Positions 22,293 through 31,560 of a stretch of DNA of 64,000 nt are shown piece after piece. The first letter of the stretch is position 1; each line of letters starts with the position of its first letter. The notes under the pieces were generated by a model. That model was not told where the DNA came from. It made no database searches and was given only the letters and a program-made list of their open reading frames with translations. This DNA comes from Pseudovibrio brasiliensis. GTDB taxonomy: Bacteria > Pseudomonadota > Alphaproteobacteria > Rhizobiales > Stappiaceae. The position numbers were made by a program, and so were the translations under genes. The stretch is from the NCBI RefSeq assembly GCF_018282095.1, contig NZ_CP074130.1:43146-107145 (forward strand), written 5' to 3'.

Positions 22293-23435
22293 ATGAGTGT
22301 ATGTGAGTTATTCCTTGCGGTGGGACTGAGCTTTGGCGGGGCGTGTGAGCCCGAGCCGGTCATCGCTCGTGGTTTGCCGCCAAGTGACGAGGGGGTGTTT
22401 GATTATAAACTCCCTCCGCAGCCAAAGCCGGTGGCTCCACCAGCACCACCACCACCACGTATCATTATGGCCCCGCCGGTCATCATTGAGAAGGAAGTCA
22501 GCAAAGACGCGCCGCCAAGAACGATCATCAAGAAAGAGTACATCACAGTCGAGAAGATTGTTGAGCCACCCAAGCCCAAAGAGCCAAGCCCGTTTGAGCT
22601 GGAGCTGCAGGCAGCACGAGCGGCTCGCTTCGGAACGCAAGGCTACATTACATCAGAAGGTGTGATGGCTAATGGCCTTGAGGGCAATGTTCCTGGACTG
22701 GATGGCGGGTTAGTTGAGACGGCAGCGCTTAATGTGCCTCCTCCCGGATCTGGTGTTGCAGGATCATTAGCTGCACCACAAGGCATTGATCCGGAAAACA
22801 GCACCTACAAGGCTTCAGGCCGGATCTCCACCAGTGCGGTTGATAACAGCCGCATTGTGACTGCCGACCGTTATATCACCGGCATCATGGAAACTGGCAT
22901 CAACAGCCAGCTCGCAGATGAGGGCACGGTCGTCATTCAAGTGAGCAGGGATGTTTACGGCTATCACGGGGCCAATCTTCTGGTTCCAAAAGGAAGCCGC
23001 ATGATTTGCCGCTATGAGAGCGCAAAGAAGGTTGGACAGACCCGCATTGGCTTTAGTTGTGAGCGCGTTCTCATGGCAGAAAGCCGCGCTGAAATCTATC
23101 AGCTCAAGGCCAAGGTTGGTGATGCTCAAGGCTATGGCGGCATGTCTGGACATGTCGATAACCGTTGGTGGGAGAAGTACGGCACCGCCGTGACCACCGT
23201 TGCCATCGGTGCGACCGTTGAATCAGCCGTCACCATGGCTTCTGCCTATGGCTTGAAAGGCTCCGACACAATCGCTTCTGCCCTAACAGGCATCTCGGAG
23301 AACGTTGGCGAGTTGTCGGCAAAGTTTATGGAAGACACGGTCAATTTGAGGCCGGTCATCCGTATTTCCCAAGGCACCAGAGTTCAGATCAGACCTGAAT
23401 ATGACTGGTACTTGGCTCCACCTACCCAACAGTGA
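22293..23435 (+). CDS. virB10: VirB10-like core protein
   Basis: 380 residues. The proline-rich N-terminal region (PQPKPVAPPAPPPPR, and KPKEPSP near residue 95) and the C-terminal TrbI/VirB10 domain (GTVVIQVSRDVYGYHGANLLVPKGS split over residues ~209-235, then KSVxV-like region and RIGFSCERVL) are typical. The N-terminus lacks the usual clear membrane segment: the first 25 residues (FLAVGLSFGG) are only weakly hydrophobic, so inner-membrane anchoring may be altered. It starts one base after the virB9 stop. Confidence 0.88.
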   Translation: MSVCELFLAVGLSFGGACEPEPVIARGLPPSDEGVFDYKLPPQPKPVAPPAPPPPRIIMAPPVIIEKEVSKDAPPRTIIKKEYITVEKIVEPPKPKEPSPFELELQAARAARFGTQGYITSEGVMANGLEGNVPGLDGGLVETAALNVPPPGSGVAGSLAAPQGIDPENSTYKASGRISTSAVDNSRIVTADRYITGIMETGINSQLADEGTVVIQVSRDVYGYHGANLLVPKGSRMICRYESAKKVGQTRIGFSCERVLMAESRAEIYQLKAKVGDAQGYGGMSGHVDNRWWEKYGTAVTTVAIGATVESAVTMASAYGLKGSDTIASALTGISENVGELSAKFMEDTVNLRPVIRISQGTRVQIRPEYDWYLAPPTQQ

Positions 23436-23449
23436 TGAGGGTTATTTAG

Positions 23450-25639
23450 ATGCGGAATATTTTAAGGCTTAGTCTGGTTGGAGCCTTGCTGCTGACAAGT
23501 TCAGTTGCAGGCCTCTCCCAAACTGCTTCACCGCCGTCTGCAGCAACGCAGGCAGCGCAGGCAGGCAAGCAGGGAACGAGTGCAGCAGAGGCCACCGCTG
23601 CACTTCGTGAAAAGCTGTTCGCCGTTGCTGTGAAGCAGACAACACCCATTTTTGAAGGCAAAGCCGTTGAGCTGGCCTTGCAGATTAAAAAGGCACCGCA
23701 GTTCACTGCAGGGGTCAACAAAGACGAAGTGTCAGTATCAGGTGTGAGCGCAGAAGGCTTCTCCCAGTATGTCATGCATGATGGGAAGAAGATCGGGCAA
23801 GCTGTGCTCACACGCCTGACGAAGGGCGAGCGCTATGTTGAGCTGAATGCCGAAAACTTTTCCTCTCAGTTCAACGTTGAAGAGGATGTGATCAATCCGG
23901 AAGAAACCCTTGACGTTTCCGGTAATGAGGAAGAACTGATTGCAGCTCTAAAGAAGCTGAACTCAGATGAAGCGCCTGCAGAAGACAAGGAAAAATCGGG
24001 CGAGGAAAAAGAAGAAGATTACCGTGATGTTGCCCGCGATGAGAACGGTGGGTCTGGATCTGGTGGCAGCCCATCAGGCGGTGGTGAGACACCAGGTCAG
24101 AGCGGTTATGAAACCCCAGAAAGGCGCGAAGTGGAGAGCAAAGATGCTCCAGAAGAAGTTCCGGAAGAAGTTCGGGTCACCTCTGATGGCTGCAGCCCTA
24201 TTGTTGATCGCAACCAGAGGCTCATCCGCCTTCAGTCAAAGACCCAGACGCTCAAGAAGGGGATCGTAGTTGAGGAAAGCGCTTGTTCTGATAGTGGCAC
24301 CAACTACACCATTCAAAAAAGTACAGCGACTTGCGAAGACAGCATTGATATGGATGCGCGGATTGTAAAGCCGCAGTATGTAGAATTTTATGTCAATGAC
24401 AAGCTGGAACGGGTTCAGCTATCTGATTGTCAGCCTGATCCAGAGACAACTTTTTCAATCAGCGAGGATGCAAGTTGTCCACTCGATATCGATCTGGAAG
24501 CTGGGAAGGCCTATATTGAGACCTCGCTGGTCTACACCGATGGTAACAACAATCTGCAGACAGTACGTACGTGTGAGCGTTCACCAACGGCAGATCCCAT
24601 CCCGATGAGCCAGGTTGCTGATGGGTGTAACATCCGACACGACTTTGCAAAAGGGCTGTCAACTGAAATGGCGATGTGGATCTACAAACGCGATGACCAG
24701 TTCTTTCAAGCTTCACCTTGCATGACTACTAACACTACATTTGAGCACGAAAAGGTGTTTAAGAAGAGTGGTGTTGAGGTTTGTCAGGTGATGGTGGATC
24801 TGACCGGAAAGCAGGCAATTCCACAATACCGAACACAGATTTCGGTCCATGGCATGCCTGAATACATTGACCAGTGTACGCCTGATTCGACGGCTAGTAT
24901 CGAAATCAGGGCCACCAATGAAGGGTGTCTCAATCCTGCAGAGTTCAATCATGATGTTGCTGCAGGCGTATCTTATGGACTTGAGCGGTATTATTACGAG
25001 AATCCTAACAGGGTTTATGTTGGTGGATGTAAGCAAAGTCAGACATCTTATGTGCATGACGTGGATATTACTTCCTGGAAATATGACGACGATGCATTGA
25101 AGGCTCAGCCACTTTCCAGTGTAACCATCAATGTTGCAGGTCAGAATTATCCGGTTGCCAGCAATATGTTGCTGCCAGGTGCACCAGAGGTGTCTTACAC
25201 GGATTCTGGCATTGAAAGCGTTCAGGATCTGGCTGGTCGCTACTATGAAGGTTGTAACTCTTTTGTGCCAACAAAACGCTCTCAAGCTTATGAACGGCCT
25301 GATGGAACGATGCACTATGTTGCTATCAGCAACGGTACTCCGATTGATGAAGGTGATCGGTGTACTCGTGAGGAGGAAGTTGAAAAAGTCATGGTTTGGC
25401 GGACTGTTTTTGGTGATAGAAAGTTGGTCCACAAGAAACGTGACACAACACCTCATGTTGGAGAATGCAGCAGATGGAGTGGTGCGATTTCTTACTACTC
25501 TTTCTGGAAGAAGCGTACAAAAATTACAGAGCCGGATGGTGATGTGATCGCAACCGACTGGGTGGAGTATGAAGTGCTTGATAGTGTTTCACATCGAACC
25601 ATAACGGGTTCCCGATACAACGACAGTGAGCGTTGCTAA
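23450..25639 (+). CDS. Large secreted Cys-rich repeat protein within the T4SS operon
   Basis: 729 residues. Signal peptide ~1-24, then a ~130-residue N-terminal domain, an acidic/Gly-Ser linker (about residues 165-235) and ~490 residues made of loosely repeated ~50-residue modules. Most of these have an opening G-C pair (SDGCS, ADGCN, NEGCL) and a later Cys before a Thr/Ser-rich turn. Even numbers of Cys suggest disulfides in an extracellular protein. I recognise no family. Its position between virB10 and virB11 suggests a pilus-associated adhesin or surface factor (inference). Confidence 0.7.
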   Translation: MRNILRLSLVGALLLTSSVAGLSQTASPPSAATQAAQAGKQGTSAAEATAALREKLFAVAVKQTTPIFEGKAVELALQIKKAPQFTAGVNKDEVSVSGVSAEGFSQYVMHDGKKIGQAVLTRLTKGERYVELNAENFSSQFNVEEDVINPEETLDVSGNEEELIAALKKLNSDEAPAEDKEKSGEEKEEDYRDVARDENGGSGSGGSPSGGGETPGQSGYETPERREVESKDAPEEVPEEVRVTSDGCSPIVDRNQRLIRLQSKTQTLKKGIVVEESACSDSGTNYTIQKSTATCEDSIDMDARIVKPQYVEFYVNDKLERVQLSDCQPDPETTFSISEDASCPLDIDLEAGKAYIETSLVYTDGNNNLQTVRTCERSPTADPIPMSQVADGCNIRHDFAKGLSTEMAMWIYKRDDQFFQASPCMTTNTTFEHEKVFKKSGVEVCQVMVDLTGKQAIPQYRTQISVHGMPEYIDQCTPDSTASIEIRATNEGCLNPAEFNHDVAAGVSYGLERYYYENPNRVYVGGCKQSQTSYVHDVDITSWKYDDDALKAQPLSSVTINVAGQNYPVASNMLLPGAPEVSYTDSGIESVQDLAGRYYEGCNSFVPTKRSQAYERPDGTMHYVAISNGTPIDEGDRCTREEEVEKVMVWRTVFGDRKLVHKKRDTTPHVGECSRWSGAISYYSFWKKRTKITEPDGDVIATDWVEYEVLDSVSHRTITGSRYNDSERC

Positions 25640-25658
25640 TCGCCACTTACTCAAACTG

Positions 25659-25689
25659 AGTTGGCGGGCAGGGTTCCTGTCTGCCAACT
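25659..25689 (+). promoter_or_regulatory. Intra-operon 14-bp hairpin before virB11
   Basis: AGTTGGCGGGCAGG-GTT-CCTGTCTGCCAACT pairs throughout with two G-T wobbles. It lies in the only sizeable gap (133 bp) of the virB block and has no T run. It may tune mRNA processing or expression between the Cys-rich gene and virB11. Confidence 0.45.
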
Positions 25690-25772
25690 CTCATTCAAAC
25701 TGAAATTAAGACGTAAAGCCAACGGCTTGAAAGTAGCTCCCAGAGACAACTCTCAGGGTGAATGGGTAAGTC

Positions 25773-26711
25773 ATGTCTGATGCACTGATAATGAAGCTTA
25801 TGGAACCTTTAGCTGAGTTCTACAGCGATCCTAATGTAGTTGAGGTACGCCAAATGCGGCCTCGGAAACTCATTATGGAGCACCGCAAAGCAGACCTGCA
25901 GCTGATCGATACGCCAAATATCGGCTTCACCGAGATCCGGCGCATATGTCAGGCGCTTGCCAACTACAACGGTCTGAAGTTTTCCGAAGACACAAACTCG
26001 AATCTTTCTGTGTCACTGCCTGAACGCCATCGTTTTGAGTGCTTGACTGGACCAAGCACGCTGAACGGTCTTTCCATGTCGGTGCGTTGTAAGCATCCTT
26101 TTGAGATTAAGTTCGAAGATCTGGGGCTTCGCCAAATGATCATCGACTACATTGGTGAAGCCATGCAGAACCAATGGAATATTGCGATATCCGGCTCTAC
26201 CAACACTGGCAAAACAACATTCCTAAACAAACTGCTTGGCCTCTTGCCTTCCCAGGAACGCGTTGTGTCGTGCGAAGACACGCCAGAGCTGGAGATTGAG
26301 CGCTTCTGGAACGGATCTGCGCTGTTTGCATCACGCGATACCTCCCAGGGTGCTGGCCTTCGAACGTGGCCTCAATTGTTTGATCACATGATGCGTATCT
26401 CTCCAGACCGCATCATCTTTTCTGAGGTGTCAGTTCAAAATACATTCTCTGCTTTGAACGCACTTAACACTGGTGCGAAGGGCTGGATGTGCACCGTTCA
26501 CGCTGACCGCCCTGAGATGGTGGTCGAGCGGTTTCAGAACAACATCGATTGGTCGGGCATGACTTTGTCAAAGCCTATCAGCGAGTACTTCGACACGCTA
26601 GTTGATGTGATCTTCCATATCACTCGTTTTGACCGCGGGGTGCGCCATGTCACCGACATTTACGAGGTCAAAAACGACCGTTACATCCTCAAAAACGGGA
26701 AACCTCAGTGA
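25773..26711 (+). CDS. virB11: VirB11 traffic ATPase
   Basis: 312 residues. Walker A GSTNTGKTT is at 141-149, the Asp box follows as SCEDTPELEIE, and the downstream region has MMRISPDRIIFSEVSVQNTF and a His box (TVHADRPEMVVERF). It is a hexameric cytoplasmic ATPase switching between pilus assembly and DNA transfer. The stop overlaps the virD4 start by 4 bp. Confidence 0.93.
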   Translation: MSDALIMKLMEPLAEFYSDPNVVEVRQMRPRKLIMEHRKADLQLIDTPNIGFTEIRRICQALANYNGLKFSEDTNSNLSVSLPERHRFECLTGPSTLNGLSMSVRCKHPFEIKFEDLGLRQMIIDYIGEAMQNQWNIAISGSTNTGKTTFLNKLLGLLPSQERVVSCEDTPELEIERFWNGSALFASRDTSQGAGLRTWPQLFDHMMRISPDRIIFSEVSVQNTFSALNALNTGAKGWMCTVHADRPEMVVERFQNNIDWSGMTLSKPISEYFDTLVDVIFHITRFDRGVRHVTDIYEVKNDRYILKNGKPQ

Positions 26712-28714
26712 TGCATGTATTCCCACGAGTTGTTGCTCTTGTCTCCATTTTTGCCTTCATCTCTGTCACGCTTGCAGGTTGGTATTATACGCTCGCGTTC
26801 GATCCCACTGACCCCGAGTGGTGGAAGTGGCTCTACACCTTTTATGTTCAGACCAAATCCCTTCCCAATGAGATCTTGATCCCGTTCGGTGGCGGTTTTG
26901 TATCCATGATCGCAGTCATGATTGTTGGCCGCATACTTATGGAGCGAGCCTCCAGTTCAACAATCTCCGGAGAGCATGAATCCGCGTCTCTTCATGGATC
27001 AGCGCGTTTTGCGGTGCCAGAAGAGATCAAAAAGATGGGGCTGCTGCGTGGCAAAGGCGTTGTTGTTGGTGGGTTAGAAGACAAGCTGAAGGGCACCACC
27101 ATGCTTCGCCATGATGGGCCTGAACACGTTTTGGCATTTGCCCCTACCCGCTCTGGTAAAGGTGTTGGTGTCGTGATCCCTACTCTGCTCACCTGGCCTG
27201 GAAGCACCATCGTGCTTGATATCAAGGGTGAGAACTACGCCAAAACTTCAGGCTGGCGTGCCGCACAAGGTCAAAACGTCTTTTACTTTGAGCCTAGTTC
27301 TGAGGAAGGTTCAGCACGCTACAATCCGTTGCAGGAAATCCGTCTTGGTACAGATCACCAAATCGGTGACTGCATGAATGTTGCCAAGATGATCATCGAC
27401 ACCTCAGGCAAGGGATTGAAAGACTTTTGGGAGCAGGAGGGATTTTCCTGGCTCACCACCTCCATTCTTCATGTGCTTTACCGTGTTCGCAATGAAGAAG
27501 AACGCATAGCCAGTCTTGCAGATGTTTTGCAGTTCCTCTCTGTGGGCGATGATACCAACTCCGGTGATGCTGCAGAGCAGCTGGATGAGCTGGTTAAGGC
27601 CAAAGCCAAGGGCAAGAAAGAAGAAGATGGTTTTGAAAAACTGCTTCTTGATATGGAAAGCTATGAGCATGGGAATGATGGGGCAAACGACGAGGTAAGA
27701 CGCGGAGCCAGCCGCATGCGCAAACGCGCAGCAAATGAACGCTCAGGGGTGTCGTCAACGGCAACCGCACAGCTTGCTATCTTTGCTGACCCAATCGTTG
27801 CTCGCAATACATCGGTCTGTGACTTCACCATTGAAGATCTGATGAATGCCGATCAGCCCACCAATGTTTATCTGGTTCTTTCACCTGCTGAAATTGGGCG
27901 CATGAAGGCGCTCATTCGTATCCTTCTCAATCAGATCCTCACCCGATTGACTGCAAAGATGTCTCACAATGAAGATGAGGCATTTTACAAGCACCGCATG
28001 CTCTTGATGCTTGATGAGTTCCCGCAGCTCGGCAAGCTGGATATTTTCGAAAGCTCGCTGGCCTTCATGGCTGGCTATGGCCTCAAAGCGTTTCTTATCA
28101 CACAGGACATTACCCAGCTGCAGGCAGCTTACACTCGCGAAGAGAGCATTATCTCAAACTGCCATGTGCGCATTGCCTACGCACCCAACAAGATTGAGAC
28201 CGCACGCCTTCTCTCAGACATGACCGGCAAAACAACGGTCGTGCAACGAAAGCGTTCTGTTTCCAAGAATCTGGACAAAGCTTCCGCCAGTGTCTCTGAA
28301 AGCCTCTCTGAAGTGGCGCGGCCACTGCTTACTCCAGATGAATGCATGCTCTTGCCAGGTTTGGAATATGACGAGGACGGCAAAGTCACAGGGCCAGGAA
28401 AGATGCTCATCTTCACCGCTGGCAAACCAACCATCTACGGCCAGCAGTTCTTGTACTTCCAGGACGAAGAGATGAGGGATCGCTCAAAACTGAAGCCGTC
28501 CGGCAACGTTAAAGATGGTGTTTTGATAACCCCTTCTAAACCTGTTCAACCGGTCCAGAAACCAGCGCAAACACCTGCAGATCCAGAGCAGGAAAAACAA
28601 GAGCCAGAACAAGCGGATAAACCGGATCAGACTACGACACAGCCTGAATCCGACCCGATGCTAGCCCGCTTTATGAAAGCTGCTGAAGGCCCGCAGCCAG
28701 AGGCCGCATCATGA
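26708..28714 (+). CDS. virD4: VirD4-type coupling protein
   Basis: 668 residues. Two N-terminal membrane segments (about 5-27 and 57-80), Walker A APTRSGKG at 145-152 with LDIKGENY after it, Walker B LLMLDEFPQLG near 430, and the all-alpha domain between. The C-terminal ~80 residues are Pro/Glu/Gln-rich and disordered. It recruits the relaxosome to the secretion channel. The primase-like gene follows after 48 bp. Confidence 0.93.
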   Translation: MMHVFPRVVALVSIFAFISVTLAGWYYTLAFDPTDPEWWKWLYTFYVQTKSLPNEILIPFGGGFVSMIAVMIVGRILMERASSSTISGEHESASLHGSARFAVPEEIKKMGLLRGKGVVVGGLEDKLKGTTMLRHDGPEHVLAFAPTRSGKGVGVVIPTLLTWPGSTIVLDIKGENYAKTSGWRAAQGQNVFYFEPSSEEGSARYNPLQEIRLGTDHQIGDCMNVAKMIIDTSGKGLKDFWEQEGFSWLTTSILHVLYRVRNEEERIASLADVLQFLSVGDDTNSGDAAEQLDELVKAKAKGKKEEDGFEKLLLDMESYEHGNDGANDEVRRGASRMRKRAANERSGVSSTATAQLAIFADPIVARNTSVCDFTIEDLMNADQPTNVYLVLSPAEIGRMKALIRILLNQILTRLTAKMSHNEDEAFYKHRMLLMLDEFPQLGKLDIFESSLAFMAGYGLKAFLITQDITQLQAAYTREESIISNCHVRIAYAPNKIETARLLSDMTGKTTVVQRKRSVSKNLDKASASVSESLSEVARPLLTPDECMLLPGLEYDEDGKVTGPGKMLIFTAGKPTIYGQQFLYFQDEEMRDRSKLKPSGNVKDGVLITPSKPVQPVQKPAQTPADPEQEKQEPEQADKPDQTTTQPESDPMLARFMKAAEGPQPEAAS

Positions 28715-28762
28715 TTTTTAATCTCATTTTTTCTGTCATTTTGAACCTGCAGGAGAGACCGC

Positions 28763-30043
28763 ATGCCCGCACTTGATAAGCAAGATCAACGCGCAAAAGA
28801 AGCAAACGACAATGGCCCAAAGGCCAAAACATCGAAGCAAAATCGGATCTACCTTGCTGTGCCATTTGAAGAAAACCAGAAGGCAAAAGATCTGGGTGCC
28901 AGATGGGATAAAGATGCAAGCAGCTGGTACGCGCCAAGCGTAAAGGTGGCAGAGAAAACAAAGCAATGGTCTGTTGAAGGCAAGGCCCCTGCAGCAGAAG
29001 AAAATCGAGATCCTGTTCAGGAGTTTAGCGATTGGATGCGTGCCCTAGGCATGGATCTGAAAGGCCATGCCATCATGGATGGCAAATGGCATCGCATCGC
29101 GATCATGGGTGAGAAAGCCAAGAATGCATCTTATCGCGGCCATCTGGATGCAGCTGTACCCAATGGCATGCTCAACAACTTCAAGGGCACTAAGTCGGAA
29201 TGGAAATTTGATGGGGTGAAGCTCTCAAAAGATGAAGTAGCAAAGGCCATTGAAGCTGGCAAAAAGGCCCAAAAGGAACGTGCGGACGAACTGAAGCAGG
29301 ATCAGGACAAGGCAGCTAAAACAGCCTTCGGGATCTGGAGCAACATTTCAAAGTGGGCGGAGCCTGAGAACTGCGATTATCTCAAGCGCAAGGATGTTCG
29401 CGGCTATGGCGTCAAGCTGGATAAGGATGGCCGTATGGTCGTGCCACTGCGCGATACTGATCTGCGCATCCATTCTCTGCAGTTTGTTGGTGAAGAAAAG
29501 CACTACCTGAAGCATGGCCGCAAAGAAGGCTTGTTCCACGCCATCGACCCGAAACGTTATCTGAATGACAAGGACAAGCCTGGGCTAGGCGATACGATTA
29601 TTTTTGCAGAAGGCTATGCAACAGGAGCCTCGGTTCACAAGTTCGTCAGTAAGCCAACCATTATCACGTTTGATGGTGACAACCTGGTCAAGGTTGCCAA
29701 GGCCATGCGTGAGAAGTTCCCAGATGTAACCATGCTGTTTGCAGCTGATGATGACCATCACCTGCCTTTAAGAGAAACACCTCTTGCTAACAAGGGACTG
29801 GAAAAGGCCCGCGAAGCAGCCGATGCGGTCGGTGGTTACGTGGTGCCCCCTCCCCTCACTAAAACTGAGAAAGCCAAGGGGCTCACAGATTGGAATGATC
29901 TGGAGAAAGAGCGCGGCACGGATAAAGCCGCCTTCCAGTTCTTGATGCAAACCCGCAAGTCCCTTGATGCTGAAAAGATCAAAGAACAGGAGCTAAGTCG
30001 CTCCCCAAAAAAAGAATTGTCCCGTGATTTGGAGGTTGCGTAA
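28763..30043 (+). CDS. DUF5710/TOPRIM plasmid primase-like protein
   Basis: 426 residues. Residues ~29-57 (RIYLAVPFEENQKAKDLGARWD) are a DUF5710 element. A TOPRIM domain follows at about 270-360, with the catalytic Glu in FAEGYATGAS and the acidic pair in FAADDDHH, as in TraC-type conjugative primases. I see no N-terminal zinc-ribbon. Such proteins prime synthesis on the transferred strand (family knowledge). It overlaps the mobC-like ORF by one base (TAATG). Confidence 0.8.
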   Translation: MPALDKQDQRAKEANDNGPKAKTSKQNRIYLAVPFEENQKAKDLGARWDKDASSWYAPSVKVAEKTKQWSVEGKAPAAEENRDPVQEFSDWMRALGMDLKGHAIMDGKWHRIAIMGEKAKNASYRGHLDAAVPNGMLNNFKGTKSEWKFDGVKLSKDEVAKAIEAGKKAQKERADELKQDQDKAAKTAFGIWSNISKWAEPENCDYLKRKDVRGYGVKLDKDGRMVVPLRDTDLRIHSLQFVGEEKHYLKHGRKEGLFHAIDPKRYLNDKDKPGLGDTIIFAEGYATGASVHKFVSKPTIITFDGDNLVKVAKAMREKFPDVTMLFAADDDHHLPLRETPLANKGLEKAREAADAVGGYVVPPPLTKTEKAKGLTDWNDLEKERGTDKAAFQFLMQTRKSLDAEKIKEQELSRSPKKELSRDLEVA

Positions 30044-30393
30044 TGGATCAGGTGAAACGGCGTAAACCAGAAGATGAACGGCGAAAAGAATTCAAAGTCC
30101 GGTTACCCAAGTGGCTATGTGACGAAACTCGCAAAAAGATCGCTGCTTCAGGAATGAAGCAGGCCCACTATGTTGAACATGTTCTGATCAATGCGGCACA
30201 TCCCGACCCTTCAAGAATGCTGGCGATTGATGCCCTGAAGAAGATCAATCATGACCAGGCGCGATTGGGCAACTTGTTAAATGCGGTTTTGACAGACCCA
30301 GATCTGAAATCGAAGTTTGCAGATATTGATGAGCTTTTCGGAGAGATCCGCAACACCCAGCAGACTATCAAGGCCAAGGTGCTGGCGCTGTAA
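30043..30393 (+). CDS. MobC-like relaxosome accessory protein
   Basis: 116 residues. A basic N-terminus (KRRKPEDERRKEFKVRLPKWL) fits a ribbon-helix-helix strand and helix, followed by a helical C-terminus (KINHDQARLGNLLNAVL) as in MobC/TraJ-like nickase accessories. It sits directly before the relaxase (2-bp gap), where such proteins are usual. It probably assists strand opening at oriT. Confidence 0.7.
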   Translation: MDQVKRRKPEDERRKEFKVRLPKWLCDETRKKIAASGMKQAHYVEHVLINAAHPDPSRMLAIDALKKINHDQARLGNLLNAVLTDPDLKSKFADIDELFGEIRNTQQTIKAKVLAL

Positions 30394-30395
30394 CC

Positions 30396-31499
30396 ATGAT
30401 TGCTCACAAGATTGCTCGTAAGTCCGGAAAGAACTCTTTTAAGGCGCTGGCTCGCTATGTGGCTGCAGCTAAGGAAGAGAATGAAAAGCTGGGAGATCTC
30501 TGGATTGAGAACTGTAGCTTTGCAAGCTCAAAAGAAGATCTGGATCATGCCATTGTCGAAATCGAGAACACGCAAGCTCACAACACCCGCGTAAAGGGTG
30601 ACCGCTCCTATCATCTGGTGATCTCGTTTGCTGAAGGTGAGGTGCCGGAGCTGGATGTGCTGAAGGACATTGAAAAAGCCTTTGCAAAAGAGCTGGGCTT
30701 TGAAGAGCACGAGCGCATCATTGCGACCCACACAAACACTGACAACTTTCACATGCACGTGGCGGTCAACCGTGTTCATCCGACGACCTATAAGGTCTGT
30801 ACGCCGTACAGAGACTTTGAGACGCTGGAGCGCGTTCGTCTGGAGATGGAGAAAAAGCATGACCTGACCCGCACCAACGCCAAGGGTGAGGCGCTTGATA
30901 AGAAGAATCCAAAGGCACGCGACTATGAGGCAAACACCTTTGAAGTCTCGTTCTCTACCTATGTGAAGGACTACCAGAGCGAACTATTGAAGATCCGCGA
31001 GAATGCAAAAACATGGGCGGAGCTTCATGAGGGCATTGCTGCTTACTCGGTTGAATTGAAAAAGCGTGGCAACGGTCTGGTGTTCAAGGAAATGGAAGGG
31101 CACCGCACTGAAAAGGCAAGCAATGTCCATCGCGACTTTTCAAAGAAGGCCTTGGAAGACAAGTTCGGACCCTATCAGGCACCGGAGAAAGATCTCAGCC
31201 AGGAACAGCGCAAAGATCGCTACGAGCGCAGGCCACTTTACGACCGGCATCGCCAATCAGACCTTTGGGAGAAGTTCACCGATCAGCTGAGCAAACCTAA
31301 GCCCAAACACAGCTGGAGAGCATTCTTGAGGGAGCAATCAACACTCAACCGTGCTGCCGTTGAAATGATCAAAGGGGAAGAAGCCATGCTGTCCTTGATG
31401 GGGCTTGGCTCAAGACGACAACCAGGACTGTTGGAACAGCATTTGGGTATCAAACTGAAGCAGAACAAGGTGCAAAAGAAAGTGGAGCTGGAGCGCTAA
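30396..31499 (+). CDS. TraI-type MOBP relaxase
   Basis: 367 residues, about half the length of RP4 TraI. The N-terminus aligns by eye with TraI: catalytic Tyr21 (FKALARYVA), TRVKGDRSYHLVISFAEGE, then the metal-binding motif HTNTDNFHMH (His112, His119, His121) and NRVHPTTYKV. The C-terminal part is helical and basic, with no helicase or primase domain. It should nick oriT and remain on the 5' end. It ends the transfer operon. Confidence 0.88.
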   Translation: MIAHKIARKSGKNSFKALARYVAAAKEENEKLGDLWIENCSFASSKEDLDHAIVEIENTQAHNTRVKGDRSYHLVISFAEGEVPELDVLKDIEKAFAKELGFEEHERIIATHTNTDNFHMHVAVNRVHPTTYKVCTPYRDFETLERVRLEMEKKHDLTRTNAKGEALDKKNPKARDYEANTFEVSFSTYVKDYQSELLKIRENAKTWAELHEGIAAYSVELKKRGNGLVFKEMEGHRTEKASNVHRDFSKKALEDKFGPYQAPEKDLSQEQRKDRYERRPLYDRHRQSDLWEKFTDQLSKPKPKHSWRAFLREQSTLNRAAVEMIKGEEAMLSLMGLGSRRQPGLLEQHLGIKLKQNKVQKKVELER

Positions 31500-31560
31500 T
31501 GCAATGCGGCCACCCTGCCCTCAAGCTGCTTGGTGCTAACGGCTTAAGACAGACAGTGGC

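Noticed and set aside
24713..25456. 247-residue minus-strand frame opposite the Cys-rich gene
   Set aside because: The sense gene has a signal peptide, ordered modules and operon context; the antisense frame has none.
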